This document shows, piece by piece, positions 8,935 through 17,995 of a DNA stretch of 64,000 nucleotides; positions within the stretch are counted from its first letter, which is position 1, and each line of letters starts with the position of its first letter. Origin of the DNA: Chthoniobacteraceae bacterium (GTDB lineage: Bacteria > Verrucomicrobiota > Verrucomicrobiia > Chthoniobacterales > Chthoniobacteraceae); contig CANIWM010000001.1 of the NCBI GenBank assembly GCA_947471505.1, positions 1 through 64,000 of the forward strand, in the 5' to 3' direction. The notes below the pieces were generated by a model, which was not told the origin of the DNA, made no database searches, and saw nothing but the letters and a program-made list of their open reading frames with translations. The position numbers and the translations under genes were made by a program.

Positions 8935-9386
8935 AAACACTCCTCGCACTCATCCTTCTCGCCACCTCGCTACCCGCGAAAGAAATCGCGAAAAGGATCA
9001 CCAACAGACAGTTTGAAGATGGCACTTGGAGTTCCAAGGAAACGGACCCGGAGAAACGCCGAGCCATCGAGCGTTTCTACGTCCTCGGCTCCAAGACGCC
9101 ATACCAGACCATCCTCTACCAACTCGACGAAGACATGAACCCCATGTCCGGCATTTACTACAACGCCCGGAACCAAGTCTTTCAGAAATGCACCTACAAA
9201 CTCGACGGTGGCAACCCGCCTCGCGTCATCCAAGAGGTGGTCTATAACGCGCAAGGCGTCCTCACCGGCACGAACAACAACATTTACGGAACGCGCGACG
9301 GACGTTCTACCCTCCTCAGCGTGGACCGCTACGACGCGAACGGAAACCTCATCCCTCGCGCAAAAGTGACCGGGCGGAAGCGGTAA
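8931..9386 (+). CDS. Small secreted protein of unknown function
   Basis: This 151-residue protein begins with a signal peptide, MKTLLALILLATSLPAKE. The mature part has short Tyr/Asp/Asn-rich beta-type segments (YQTILYQLDEDMNPMSGIYYN, YKLDGGNPPRVIQEVVYNAQGVL, DRYDANGNLI) that resemble the repeating hairpins of YD or MORN-like proteins, but too few for a firm call. It overlaps the ABC exporter stop by four bases and is probably translated from the same mRNA. The link to export is positional only. Its stop codon lies at the edge of a large inverted repeat. Confidence 0.65.
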   Translation: MKTLLALILLATSLPAKEIAKRITNRQFEDGTWSSKETDPEKRRAIERFYVLGSKTPYQTILYQLDEDMNPMSGIYYNARNQVFQKCTYKLDGGNPPRVIQEVVYNAQGVLTGTNNNIYGTRDGRSTLLSVDRYDANGNLIPRAKVTGRKR

Positions 9387-9547
9387 TTCCAATGAGCTTT
9401 CAGGTTGAGGCAAAGGCGCGCAGGATTTTTTGCCGCTGGCAAGGCGCGATGAAGGAGCATAGTCGCTGCACTACGTGACTGAATCGCAACGCAGCCAGTG
9501 GCAAAAAAGACCAGCGAATTTGCCTCAACTTGAAAGCGAATTGGAAT
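9386..9547. repeat. 162-bp imperfect hairpin repeat (MITE/REP-like) filling a convergent gap
   Basis: The outer 29 bases (9386-9414) and the last 29 (9519-9547) are inverted copies matching at 26 of 29 positions when I align them by eye. Inside, a second pair (TTTTTTGCCGCTGG on the left, CCAGTGGCAAAAAA on the right) is also inverted, so nearly the whole element can fold into one long stem with a short loop near 9465. It spans the space between two convergent genes and shares the stop codon of the first, so it may act as a bidirectional terminator. I found no second copy in this window. Its structure suggests a dispersed miniature element. Confidence 0.75.
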
Positions 9548-9552
9548 AAGGC

Positions 9553-10278
9553 TCACCGCGCAATATAAGCCTCCCACTCGGGCGGCAGCGGAGCGCGCTC
9601 TACACCATCCGCGATGCGGCCCTCGAACGCTGGGTTAAACTTCGTGCTCGTCCCATAGACCATGATCGTATCCACCGAGCCTTCCGAGCGCAGCGCATGG
9701 GCCACGCCCGCCGGGATGACGACGCCCGCATTGTTCGGCCCGCGCTGGTCGTCGCCTTCGATGATGAACCGCATTACCCTCCGTGGCATCCCCGCGCGCT
9801 CATCCACGAGCAACATTTCCACATTTCCCGCGACGAAGAACATCGCATCCCACTGCTCCAGATCGTAAGGCCGGAGCGCGTAATTTTTTGGCTCCTCTAT
9901 ATAGAGACGCTGAAACCAAGCCTCCGGAGAAGTCCCGTCTGGGATGGATGGCGGGTGAATGTGAAAGCCCTTCGCCGTCGTCGCAAACATCCGAGCTGTC
10001 GCCCACTGCTTCGGCCAAAGTCCGATGGCGTTCAGCATCCCGTCTTCCATCCGCGCAAACTCTCCGAAAAAACCCCGGTGCCGCTGAGGAAAGACGCGCC
10101 GTGCAAACAGTTCCACACCCGGAATCCAAGCCGCATCCAGCTCCTCGCGCTTGGCGATGAGTTCCCCAGCATCCACACCGCTCGTCGCCAGCCGGTCGGC
10201 GAGCGATTTCTGCGAGTAGTCACGTTGGCCCAGCATCGCGCGGGCGTTTGAGTTCAGGCCATTCCAAAGATCAGACAT
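9553..10278 (-). CDS. Cupin-type protein, possibly RmlC-like sugar epimerase family
   Basis: This 241-residue protein starts MSDLWNGLNSNARAM. ATG 10278 is used because the longer frame adds only unlike residues. The C-terminal half has a cupin/RmlC pattern: WDAMFFVAGNVEMLLVDERAG, a strand with VMRFIIEGDDQRGPNNAGVVIPAGVAHALRSEG, then VDTIMVYGTSTKFNP. The IPAGVAHA segment matches dTDP-4-dehydrorhamnose 3,5-epimerase-like proteins. The N-terminal catalytic His motif of true RmlC is not clear, although GFHIHPPSIPDG could supply metal-binding His residues. Substrate is unknown, and no other nucleotide-sugar genes are adjacent. Confidence 0.55.
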   Translation of the reverse strand: MSDLWNGLNSNARAMLGQRDYSQKSLADRLATSGVDAGELIAKREELDAAWIPGVELFARRVFPQRHRGFFGEFARMEDGMLNAIGLWPKQWATARMFATTAKGFHIHPPSIPDGTSPEAWFQRLYIEEPKNYALRPYDLEQWDAMFFVAGNVEMLLVDERAGMPRRVMRFIIEGDDQRGPNNAGVVIPAGVAHALRSEGSVDTIMVYGTSTKFNPAFEGRIADGVERAPLPPEWEAYIAR

Positions 10279-10500
10279 GCCGCGCACTGTAGAAGCCCGC
10301 GTGCCGAAGCTCACTCCTTTTTTCGTCCAACGTGGAACGATAGACGTTTTTCGGGCGGGAACCCAAGGTCGTCCGCGCTTCGAGAAAAACCGTGGACATT
10401 CCCTGTTCCATGAATAGTCTGCCGCCCCTTTTTCTGGGGCGTTCGGAGGGCGATTCTCGCCTTTTTATCGCTGCCGGATGGGCACTTTTTTCACATACAC
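10279..10500. promoter_or_regulatory. Divergent gap upstream of yajC with a small GC hairpin
   Basis: This 222-base gap separates two divergent genes and should hold the yajC-secDF promoter. At 10423-10441 there is a six-pair hairpin, CGCCCC-loop-GGGGCG, with a T-rich seven-base loop. It lies about 60 bases before the yajC start and could sit in the mRNA leader. The T-run is in the loop, not after the stem, so it is not a standard terminator. No confident promoter boxes are seen. Confidence 0.4.
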
Positions 10501-10833
10501 ATGACTAGCTTTCTTTTCTCGATTCTCGCAGAGGCACCGATACCTGAGCCGCCAAAGCCGCAGGCCAGCATCGCCGATAGCATCCCGATGATGCTGATGA
10601 TGGTGGTCGTCTTCTGGCTCTTCCTCATCCGCCCACAGCAGAAGCGCCAGAAAGAGATGAACAACCGCATCGCCGCGCTGAAGACCGGCGACCGCGTCGT
10701 CACGACCGGCGGCATCCACGGCACTGTCAGCAACGTCAAAGACGGCCCGACGCTCGTGCTGAAGGTGGACGATTCCACGAAGCTCACGGTGGATAAATCC
10801 TCCATCGCAAACGTCCTCCCGAAAGAAGCCTGA
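10501..10833 (+). CDS. yajC: Preprotein translocase subunit YajC
   Basis: This 110-residue protein has one membrane segment (IPMMLMMVVVFWLFLIRPQQKRQKEMNNRIAALKTGDRVVTTGGIHGTV). The FLIRPQQKRQKE sequence just after the helix and the TGDRVVTTGGI.G.V motif are the family signatures. YajC associates with SecDF and supports protein export by SecYEG. It lies 13 bases upstream of secDF in the common yajC-secD-secF order. Length is normal and the start is unambiguous. Confidence 0.95.
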   Translation: MTSFLFSILAEAPIPEPPKPQASIADSIPMMLMMVVVFWLFLIRPQQKRQKEMNNRIAALKTGDRVVTTGGIHGTVSNVKDGPTLVLKVDDSTKLTVDKSSIANVLPKEA

Positions 10834-10846
10834 TCCTTTTCCTATT

Positions 10847-13267
10847 ATGCTGTCACCAGTCGTCATCACTTTTTGCGTGGGATTCCTCATCCTCGTCCTT
10901 TTCGTGTGGTATCTCGCGTCCTCTGTAGAGCGGAACAAGCGCATCCTTGGAACGCTACTCACGATTTTCGTCACAGCACTGTGCGTCTATTCCGCGTTTC
11001 CGCCGTTCGATGAGTTCACGGATAAAGACGGCGTGAAAACCCGCACCGTCGTCGGCAAAATCCAGCAAGGCATTGACCTCAAAGGCGGCATGTCGTGGCA
11101 GATTCGGCTCATGCCTTCGCCCGATAAGGACGGGAATACTAAGACCATCACCCAAGCGATGATCGACCAAGCGATTGAGACCTTCCGCAAGCGCGTGGAC
11201 GACGGCGGCGTGAGTGAGCCGCTCATCGCTCCAGCGGGACCAGCAGAGACCGGGCGCATCCTCATCCAACTCCCCGGCGTAGATGAAAAATCCGTAGCCA
11301 AGAACCGTGAGAAGATCGAAAAGGTTGCGAAGCTAGAGTTCAAAATGGTTCACCCCGACAGCCAGCGCGCCCTCATGGGAATCGAAAGCGGAACGCAGGT
11401 GATGGACCCCTCTTACGAAGTTAAAATCCTGAAGCATGAGAGCAAAGACAAGCTCGGAAACAAGACGAGTTCCGAGGAGAAATTGCTCGTGAAGCGTGAG
11501 GCCGACATCCCCGGCTCGATGGTCACGCAGGCGTATCCCTACTTCGGCGAGAAGGGTTGGGAGATCATCCTCAACTTCAACTCGGAAGGCGCAAAACTCT
11601 TCGGCGAGCTGACGACGAAGTATGTCGGCAATCGGTTTGCCATCATGCTGGATAACGAAGTCCACAGCGCGCCCAATATCAACGAGCCCATCAACGGAGG
11701 CCGCGCCAACATCAGCGGCGGCTCCATTGACGAACAAGAGGCTCGCAACCTCTCCAGCATCCTTGAAAATCCCCTCGAAAACCCTGTGAAGATCGAGTCG
11801 CAGAGCGAAACCTCCGCCTCGCTCGGCCAAGACGCCATTAAGAGCGGCATCAGCTCCGGCTTGCTTGCGTCGGCGATCACCGTCTTCCTCGTTCTCCTTT
11901 ACTACCGCTTCGCCGGACTCGTCGCGAATCTGGCGCTCGTCGTCTTCATCGCCATGCTCTTCGGCTCGATGGGCATGTTTAACGCCGTCCTCACCCTCCC
12001 CGGCATCGCGGGCATATTGCTCACGCTCGGTATGGCCATTGATGCGAACGTGCTCATCTACGAGCGCCTCCGTGAAGAACAAGCTGCGGGCAAATCTCTC
12101 ACCACCGCACTCAGCGCCGCATACGACAAAGCGTTCTCCGCGATTTTCGACTCGAACCTCACCACACTCATCACCGCCGTCATCCTTTACTGGAAGGCGA
12201 CCGGTCCGGTGAAAGGGTTCGCTGTCTCGCTCATCATCGGCGTCATCGCCTCGATGTTCACCGCGCTCGTAGTCACGCGCAATTTGTTCGAGTGGGTGAT
12301 GAATAAAGGCATCCTCAAAACCATCACGATGTCGAACATCATCCCCGCGACGAACTTCAACTTCATGGGCAAGCGGAAGACCGCCATCACGATCTCCATC
12401 GTCGTCATTGTTGCCTCGATGGGCATCTTCGGCGCACGCGGCGGGAAGAACTTCGGTGTGGACTTCAAGGGGGGCGACCGGCTCGTCCTCCGCGCCGAGG
12501 GCACCCGCCCGCAACTCGACCCCGTGCGCGATGCGCTGAAAGAAATCAACTTTGGCGAAGCGTCCGTGCAGACAGAAAAGTCCGCGCAAGCCGAGTTCCT
12601 TGTCGTCCGCGATGCAGAAGGCTCCGCCGAGAAAATCGAAGCGCACCTGAAGGAAAAATTCCCCGAAGCCAAGTTCGTGAAGCAGAGCAAAGAGACCATC
12701 GGCTCGCTCGTCGGCGATGAACTCGCAAAGAGCTCCATCGCCGCGCTGCTCCTCGGAATGGTCGGCATCTTGATCTACCTCACCGTGCGGTTCGAGTTCT
12801 CGTTCGCCATCGGCGCGCTCGTCGCGCTCATCCACGATGTCGCCATCACGATTGGCGTCTTCGCATTGCTGGGGCGGGAACTTTCGCTCGTCACCGTCGG
12901 CGCGATTTTGACCATCGCCGGATATTCGGTGAACGACACCATCGTTGTCTTCGACCGCATCCGCGAAAACATCAAGGCGGGCAAAGGCGGCTCCATCGCG
13001 AACATCATGAACGTCTCGGTGAACGAAACGCTGAGCCGAACCGTCCTTACCGGCGGCGTCACGCTCATCACCACGCTCATCCTCTTCTTCATGGGCGGCC
13101 CTGTGCTGAACGACTTTGCGCTTTGTATGCTCATCGGCATCTTGGTGGGAACCTACTCGTCCATCTACATCGCTTCGCCCATCGTCCTCTGGTGGTCTGG
13201 CCGTGGTGGACGCGACCTGAAGAGCGAAGTGAGCAAGAGCGACGAGAAGGCTATCGTGCCCGCGTAG
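10847..13267 (+). CDS. secDF: Fused SecD-SecF protein-export membrane protein
   Basis: This 806-residue protein joins SecD and SecF in one chain. The SecD half has an N-terminal helix, IQQGIDLKGGMSW, the periplasmic P1 domain, and the membrane block with GMAIDANVLIYERLREE. The SecF half begins near residue 490 with its own first helix, then NFGVDFKGGDRLVLRAEG and ends with the TVGAILTIAGYSVNDTIVVFDRIREN block. The proton-motive-force-driven pump pulls exported proteins across the inner membrane after SecA. Twelve membrane helices are expected. Fused SecDF occurs in several phyla and is not an assembly artefact here, since the frame is continuous. It ends three bases before a convergent gene. 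Confidence 0.95.
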   Translation: MLSPVVITFCVGFLILVLFVWYLASSVERNKRILGTLLTIFVTALCVYSAFPPFDEFTDKDGVKTRTVVGKIQQGIDLKGGMSWQIRLMPSPDKDGNTKTITQAMIDQAIETFRKRVDDGGVSEPLIAPAGPAETGRILIQLPGVDEKSVAKNREKIEKVAKLEFKMVHPDSQRALMGIESGTQVMDPSYEVKILKHESKDKLGNKTSSEEKLLVKREADIPGSMVTQAYPYFGEKGWEIILNFNSEGAKLFGELTTKYVGNRFAIMLDNEVHSAPNINEPINGGRANISGGSIDEQEARNLSSILENPLENPVKIESQSETSASLGQDAIKSGISSGLLASAITVFLVLLYYRFAGLVANLALVVFIAMLFGSMGMFNAVLTLPGIAGILLTLGMAIDANVLIYERLREEQAAGKSLTTALSAAYDKAFSAIFDSNLTTLITAVILYWKATGPVKGFAVSLIIGVIASMFTALVVTRNLFEWVMNKGILKTITMSNIIPATNFNFMGKRKTAITISIVVIVASMGIFGARGGKNFGVDFKGGDRLVLRAEGTRPQLDPVRDALKEINFGEASVQTEKSAQAEFLVVRDAEGSAEKIEAHLKEKFPEAKFVKQSKETIGSLVGDELAKSSIAALLLGMVGILIYLTVRFEFSFAIGALVALIHDVAITIGVFALLGRELSLVTVGAILTIAGYSVNDTIVVFDRIRENIKAGKGGSIANIMNVSVNETLSRTVLTGGVTLITTLILFFMGGPVLNDFALCMLIGILVGTYSSIYIASPIVLWWSGRGGRDLKSEVSKSDEKAIVPA

Positions 13268-13269
13268 GG

Positions 13270-13737
13270 CTACTGCCCGAGCTGCTTGCGCAGCCCCGTC
13301 ACCATCCGCTGAATGTAGCCGTATTTCGATCTCGGCTGGAGCACTCGTAGGCTGACTGCGGCGCTGCCCCATTCGATGATCTCGATGTCCACGAACCGCA
13401 CACCCCACGCGTTCATCTCGCGGCGAGTGGACTTGTAAATATCAATGGTCTTTTTCCCAACGAGCGCGCTGCCGTAGTCCTCGATCACGAAGTCCTCGCC
13501 CGTCTCTACGATGCGGAAGCGCGTGCCGAGGGGCATCCAGCTCCAGTCCGACGCCGCGCTGTGGGCTGCGGAAAGTCGCCCGCCGATGCCGTTGGCCCGC
13601 CCGCCCGGCTCACTGTGATGATAGGCGGTGGTGCGCACCTTCATCCGGGCACCCGACGAGGGCTTCACCGCGTTCCCTCCCGTAGAAGAGCAAGCGCCCA
13701 AAAGCGATAGAATGAGGAGGGCGGAAGTGGTGCGCAT
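13270..13737 (-). CDS. 3D-domain (Asp-Asp-Asp, double-psi-barrel) lipoprotein
   Basis: This 155-residue protein begins MRTTSALLILSLLGACSSTGG, a lipoprotein signal with lipobox LLGAC. ATG 13737 gives the cleanest signal peptide, with a longer start five codons upstream. The mature domain has VRTTAYHHSE, PLGTRFRIVETGEDFVIEDYGSALVGKKTIDIYKSTRREMNAWG. This fits the 3D family, where VxDxG and D.Y acidic residues form the active groove seen in MltA- and RlpA-like lytic transglycosylases. It may cut or bind peptidoglycan. It is convergent with secDF. Confidence 0.75.
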   Translation of the reverse strand: MRTTSALLILSLLGACSSTGGNAVKPSSGARMKVRTTAYHHSEPGGRANGIGGRLSAAHSAASDWSWMPLGTRFRIVETGEDFVIEDYGSALVGKKTIDIYKSTRREMNAWGVRFVDIEIIEWGSAAVSLRVLQPRSKYGYIQRMVTGLRKQLGQ

Positions 13738-13854
13738 GAGTTCTAGGAGCATTAAATGAAAGTTCTCTGCTCAATGGCGTAGCGGGCTGGGCTGGCTTTG
13801 GGAAATGGAAATTGCGACTCGCAAACCCGCGCCTCTCGCGTAGTTGTTTCCGCC

Positions 13855-15870
13855 ATGCGTGTCTGTATTCTCTTTCTCGCCACTCTCTGCTGCTCACTCC
13901 GTGCGAACCACGGCGCAAACGTCTTCGATCCGCTCGGCACTTATATCCCGGCGCTCTCGTTCACCGAATCCGCCGCGCAAGCCATTGTCGGCTCGGGAGA
14001 CAATCGCGAGACCGTGGATAATTACTCCGGCTCTTTCCAAATCCTCGTGGAAAGCGGCGACCTCGCCACGCTCACGGGCGCTTCCATCGTCCGCATCCGC
14101 ATCGGCACTTTCCTTTTGGATAAAACGCTCGCCGATGCGCCCGATTACGTCCTCGGCGGGGACCACGCGACGTTCACCATCCTCGATGGCGCGGACCCCA
14201 TCGGCACGGTGAAGGCGAAGTGGCGCGGCGAGAAGCTGACCATCACCGGTTCCCTCAAGTCCCGCATCATTCCACAGGCCGCGAACAGCTTTCACATCCC
14301 GCTCCTCACTGAAGACGACCGCTATTTCATCAGCGAAGCGTCCGACGTGTCGCTCATCTTTGGCGATACTTCCGGTAGCCGGAAGATGGAAGTCGCGGGG
14401 AAATCCACCTTTAAAAGTGTCCGCATTGGCACCGTTGACAATCCCGCCTACGAGGACGACCTGTGGGCCGTCTCCGTCGTCGGCGCGCTCGACTTCACTC
14501 CGCCAAAAATGAAGCTCCTCTCGCCGGGCGCGAAGACCAGCGCCGCGCCCCAGCGCTACTCGCTCAGCACTTCCCCGGACGTGGAAGTCGTCACCGTCCA
14601 GCTCAATGGCACTCCGGCCAGCGACCCGCTGCTCGGCGACATCCCCGACCCGCTGCCCGCCAAGCCCACGGCGCGCCTTTGGGGCGGCGTTCTCTACCTC
14701 CAAAACGGATCGAACGCCGTCCGCTTCACCGCCATTGACCGCAGCGGCAACTCCACCTCAACCACCTTCAACCTCGAACACGACTTCCGCTCCGGCCTTT
14801 ACTCCGGGATCCTCGACACCGGCACCAGCGATATGACCCGCACGCTCGTCATCAAAGTCGAGCCCGGCGGTGCATTCACTGGCACCCTTCAACTCGGGCT
14901 GGAGAAACTCCGCTTCAGCGGAACCTTTAACGCCCAGGGCGACTCCGCTTTTACCATCCCCCGAAAAAATGGCGGCGTCTCGCTCGACTGCACCTTCTCC
15001 CTGGAGCAAAACGAAGACGATTTCGTCGAAGAGCCCGACCCGAAGCCCACCGTCCTCACCGCCACCATCAACGATGAATTCGGCTCCTACACCATCGACG
15101 CATCGCGCGCCGTCTTCGATTCCGAAAACGTCCAGCCCCAGCTCATCTCCGGCTACTACACTGCCCGCATCGCCCCCGACCCATTACTCGGAGGCGCCGG
15201 CGCACCAGAAGGAATCGGCTACATAACGATGAAAGTCGGCAAGCTCGGAACCATCAGCGCACTGGGGAAACTGGCCGATGGCACTCCATTTACCACCGCA
15301 GGCCCGCTCGGCGGCGATGGACGATTCCTCGTCTCCGCACAACTCTACAGACCAGCCGACGGACTCCTTCAAGGTTTCATCACCTTCACTGCCGCCGAAG
15401 ACTTCGGCAGCACTTGCGAAGGCACGCTCCGCTGGGTCCAACCCCTCGGTGCCACAAAAGCCAGCGGCCTTTTCCCCAACGGCTTCAACGCCGAATGCCC
15501 CGTCACCGGCGGCATATACCGGCCCGGTCGCCGCGTGGTGGACCTCGACACGACCGAAGATTTTACCTCTCTCGGCTACACCGAAGCACAGGTCAGCCTT
15601 CTCCTCGGTGAGTTCGGCGATACGGCCCTCGTCGGCTCCTTCGACATCGATTATAGAGGCAACGTCCGCATCGTGAACCCCATCCCTGCCGACCGGGTAA
15701 AACTCACCATCAAAAACAAAACCGGCATCTTCACCGGCACCGCCCAAGGCACCGGGCACACCTCACCCGCCAAGAAGATCTTCGGCGTCATTGTCGGCCA
15801 AGAGGGACGTGGAGAAGGAACCTTTACCAGCAAGACTGACAGCGGCACCGCGACCATCGAAGCACGATGA
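13855..15870 (+). CDS. Large secreted protein with C-terminal two-part beta module
   Basis: This 671-residue protein has a signal peptide, MRVCILFLATLCCSLRANHGA. ATG 13855 is chosen for that reason. It is rich in short Gly-centred beta repeats and contains no known catalytic motif. From about residue 310 it has a region GLYSGILDT...GGAFTGTLQLG, then GYYTARIAPD...PEGIGYITMKVGKLGTISALGKLADGTPFT and LQGFITF...GTLRWVQP...TGGIYRPGRR. The same order of motifs occurs in the protein at 26383-28839, so the two share a C-terminal module (see findings). A surface or outer-membrane location is likely. Its stop overlaps the xer gene start by four bases. Confidence 0.7.
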   Translation: MRVCILFLATLCCSLRANHGANVFDPLGTYIPALSFTESAAQAIVGSGDNRETVDNYSGSFQILVESGDLATLTGASIVRIRIGTFLLDKTLADAPDYVLGGDHATFTILDGADPIGTVKAKWRGEKLTITGSLKSRIIPQAANSFHIPLLTEDDRYFISEASDVSLIFGDTSGSRKMEVAGKSTFKSVRIGTVDNPAYEDDLWAVSVVGALDFTPPKMKLLSPGAKTSAAPQRYSLSTSPDVEVVTVQLNGTPASDPLLGDIPDPLPAKPTARLWGGVLYLQNGSNAVRFTAIDRSGNSTSTTFNLEHDFRSGLYSGILDTGTSDMTRTLVIKVEPGGAFTGTLQLGLEKLRFSGTFNAQGDSAFTIPRKNGGVSLDCTFSLEQNEDDFVEEPDPKPTVLTATINDEFGSYTIDASRAVFDSENVQPQLISGYYTARIAPDPLLGGAGAPEGIGYITMKVGKLGTISALGKLADGTPFTTAGPLGGDGRFLVSAQLYRPADGLLQGFITFTAAEDFGSTCEGTLRWVQPLGATKASGLFPNGFNAECPVTGGIYRPGRRVVDLDTTEDFTSLGYTEAQVSLLLGEFGDTALVGSFDIDYRGNVRIVNPIPADRVKLTIKNKTGIFTGTAQGTGHTSPAKKIFGVIVGQEGRGEGTFTSKTDSGTATIEAR

Positions 15871-16751
15871 GCGACCCGCTCGCCGAACAATTCCTCGAAC
15901 ACCTCGAAGTCGAGCGCAACGTCAGCCCCCGCACCCTCATCAACTACCGCCACGCCCTCACCACCTTCCGCGAGAAACTCCCCCAGCCCGCGTGGAGTGA
16001 ACTCCGCCCCGATCACTTCCGCCGCTACCTTTTCGAGCGGATGAAACTCGGCATCGCCAAGCCCACCATCCGCCTCCACTTCGCGGCCCTGCGCACCTTC
16101 TACCGCTTCCTCATTGAGCGCCACGGCCTCGCCGATAACCCGCTCAAACAAGTTCAACTCCCCAAGCTCGACAAAAAACTCCCCGTCGTCCTCAACCCCA
16201 AACAAATAGACGCCCTCCTCGCCGCCCCGCACAAAATGCAGAAAAGCGCCAAAGCCCCCGCATGGATGCCCAAGCGCGACGCCGCCATTTTGGAACTCTT
16301 CTACAGCAGCGGCCTCCGCATCGCCGAACTGGCCGCCCTCGATGTCCCGAGCATAGACACCTACAACGAAACCGTCCGCGTCCTCGGCAAAGGGCGCAAA
16401 GAACGCATCGTCCCCGTCGGCAGCCTCGCCCTCGAAGCCATCCAGCAATACCGCCACGCCGCCGCCGTGAAGACCGGCCCTCTCTTCATCAACAAAAGCC
16501 GCAAACGCCTCTCCATCCGCTCCGTCTGGCTCTCGCTCAAACGCTACCTCGACCACGCCGGCATCCCCGCCAACATCTCCCCGCACAAACTCCGCCACAG
16601 CTTCGCCACCCACCTCCTCGACGCCGGGGCCGACCTCCGCAGCGTGCAGACCCTCCTCGGCCACGCCTCACTTTCCACCACCCAAATCTACACCCACGTC
16701 ACCGTCGAGCGGCTCAAGCGCGCCTACGACGACGCCCACCCGCGAGCGTAA
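15867..16751 (+). CDS. xerC: Tyrosine recombinase XerC/XerD
   Basis: This 294-residue protein has the two-domain layout of chromosome-dimer-resolving recombinases. The N-terminal SAM-like DNA-binding domain (about 1-90) has NVSPRTLINYRHALTTF. The catalytic domain has all expected residues: Arg in SSGLRIAEL, Lys in GKGRKERIVP, His-x-x-Arg in SPHKLRHSFATHLL, His in LLGHASLSTTQIYTH, and the nucleophile Tyr in IYTHV. It acts at dif sites at the terminus. A phage-type integrase is less likely, because the size and motifs match XerC/D and no phage genes surround it. Whether it is C or D is not decidable here. It overlaps the upstream secreted-protein gene by four bases, an odd partner. Confidence 0.85.
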   Translation: MSDPLAEQFLEHLEVERNVSPRTLINYRHALTTFREKLPQPAWSELRPDHFRRYLFERMKLGIAKPTIRLHFAALRTFYRFLIERHGLADNPLKQVQLPKLDKKLPVVLNPKQIDALLAAPHKMQKSAKAPAWMPKRDAAILELFYSSGLRIAELAALDVPSIDTYNETVRVLGKGRKERIVPVGSLALEAIQQYRHAAAVKTGPLFINKSRKRLSIRSVWLSLKRYLDHAGIPANISPHKLRHSFATHLLDAGADLRSVQTLLGHASLSTTQIYTHVTVERLKRAYDDAHPRA

Positions 16752-16793
16752 AAGGATTTGAGCCGCGTGCCAAAGCGAGAGACTGTGTGCGCT

Positions 16794-17990
16794 ATGAACG
16801 ACACCACACCAACTCGCCACACGCCGCCGCAACCGCCAGCGCGTGTCGTCGTGGGCATGTCGGGCGGCGTGGACTCATCCGTGGCGGCGTATCTTTTGAA
16901 GGAGCAGGGCTACGAAGTCATCGGCGTGACGATGAAAGTGTGGCCGCAAGACTGCATGTCGCGCGCGGAGGATAAATGCTGCGGCCCGCAGGCCATCGCC
17001 GATGCTCGCAGCGTCGCGCACGGGCTGGGCATCCCGCATTACGTCGTGGATGAGTCGGTGAACTTCGAGCGCGCGGTGATTGACTACTTTGCCGAGGAAT
17101 ACAAAGCCGGGCGCACTCCAAACCCCTGCGTGATGTGCAATGAGAAGGTGAAGTTTGGAAACCTCTGGGGGAAGGCGAAGGCCATCGGCGCGGACTTCAT
17201 CGCCACGGGCCACTACGCCATCGCCGACCATTTGCCCGAGCGCACCGTGCTGCGCAAAGGGCGCGACCCGCGCAAGGACCAGTCGTATTTTCTCTTCTCG
17301 CTCCGGCAGGCGCAGCTCCAGCGCGTCATCCTCCCGCTCGGAGCGATGGAGAAGACGGAGATTCGCGCCATCGCGCGGCAGATGGGGATGAAGACGGCGG
17401 ACAAGCAGGACAGCCAGGAGATTTGTTTCGTGCCGGGGAATGACTACAAGGCGTTCCTGAAATCGCACATGGGCGAGGGCGAGTTTCACCCCGGTCGCAT
17501 CCGCGATAAATCGGGGCGCGACTACGGCCCGCACGAGGGCATCGAGATGTTCACCATCGGCCAGCGCAAAGGCTTACCGGGCGGCTCGTCCTCGCCGCGC
17601 TACGTCGTGGATATTGACCCGGCGACGGCCAGCGTGATCGTGGGCGAGGCGGAGGATTTGTGGTGCGACGAGTTCACCGTGGCGAACAGCATTTGGCACT
17701 GCGACGCCTCCGCGCCTTTCGACGTGACGGTGAAAATCCGCTACAGCCATCCCGGTGCCGAAGCGACCGTCTTCCCCGGCGAGCGCGGCGAAGCAGTCAT
17801 CAAACTCCGCGAGCCCCAGCGCGCCGTGACGCCCGGCCAAGCCGCCGTGTGCTATCGCGGCGACGAGTCCCTCGGCGGCGGCTGGATCGAGCGGCAGCGC
17901 GCCATCAATCCCGCGACAATGATCCCGAAGACCGCCGAGGATGAGGACGAGTTCGTGGCGCTCGAAGGCGGGTGCGGGGCGAAGCGGTAG
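16794..17990 (+). CDS. mnmA: tRNA-specific 2-thiouridylase MnmA
   Basis: This 398-residue enzyme thiolates U34 of tRNA-Glu, -Gln and -Lys. It has the PP-loop GMSGGVDSSVAAYLL, the family KVWPQDC segment, the first catalytic Cys in TPNPCVMCNEKVKFG, ATGHYA, the KDQSYFLF motif, the second catalytic Cys in DSQEICFVPG, and the C-terminal beta-barrel with EIVF-like FTIGQRKGLPGG. ATG 16794 is used. A TTG twelve codons upstream opens the frame but adds no family sequence. It lies 42 bases after xerC and is convergent with the DUF1501 gene. Confidence 0.95.
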   Translation: MNDTTPTRHTPPQPPARVVVGMSGGVDSSVAAYLLKEQGYEVIGVTMKVWPQDCMSRAEDKCCGPQAIADARSVAHGLGIPHYVVDESVNFERAVIDYFAEEYKAGRTPNPCVMCNEKVKFGNLWGKAKAIGADFIATGHYAIADHLPERTVLRKGRDPRKDQSYFLFSLRQAQLQRVILPLGAMEKTEIRAIARQMGMKTADKQDSQEICFVPGNDYKAFLKSHMGEGEFHPGRIRDKSGRDYGPHEGIEMFTIGQRKGLPGGSSSPRYVVDIDPATASVIVGEAEDLWCDEFTVANSIWHCDASAPFDVTVKIRYSHPGAEATVFPGERGEAVIKLREPQRAVTPGQAAVCYRGDESLGGGWIERQRAINPATMIPKTAEDEDEFVALEGGCGAKR

Positions 17991-17995
17991 CGCGG

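Noticed and set aside
10423-10441. Terminator upstream of yajC
   Set aside because: The T-run is inside the loop and not after the stem, so it does not fit a Rho-independent terminator.
11333-13408. A 691-codon open frame on the minus strand opposite secDF
   Set aside because: It lies entirely antisense to a well-supported gene. Its translation is very rich in Asp, Glu, His and Arg with no recognisable domain. High GC with biased third positions produces such shadows.
15867-16751. Phage or integron integrase marking a mobile island
   Set aside because: Size and motifs match XerC/XerD, and no att repeats, phage genes or gene cassettes are adjacent.
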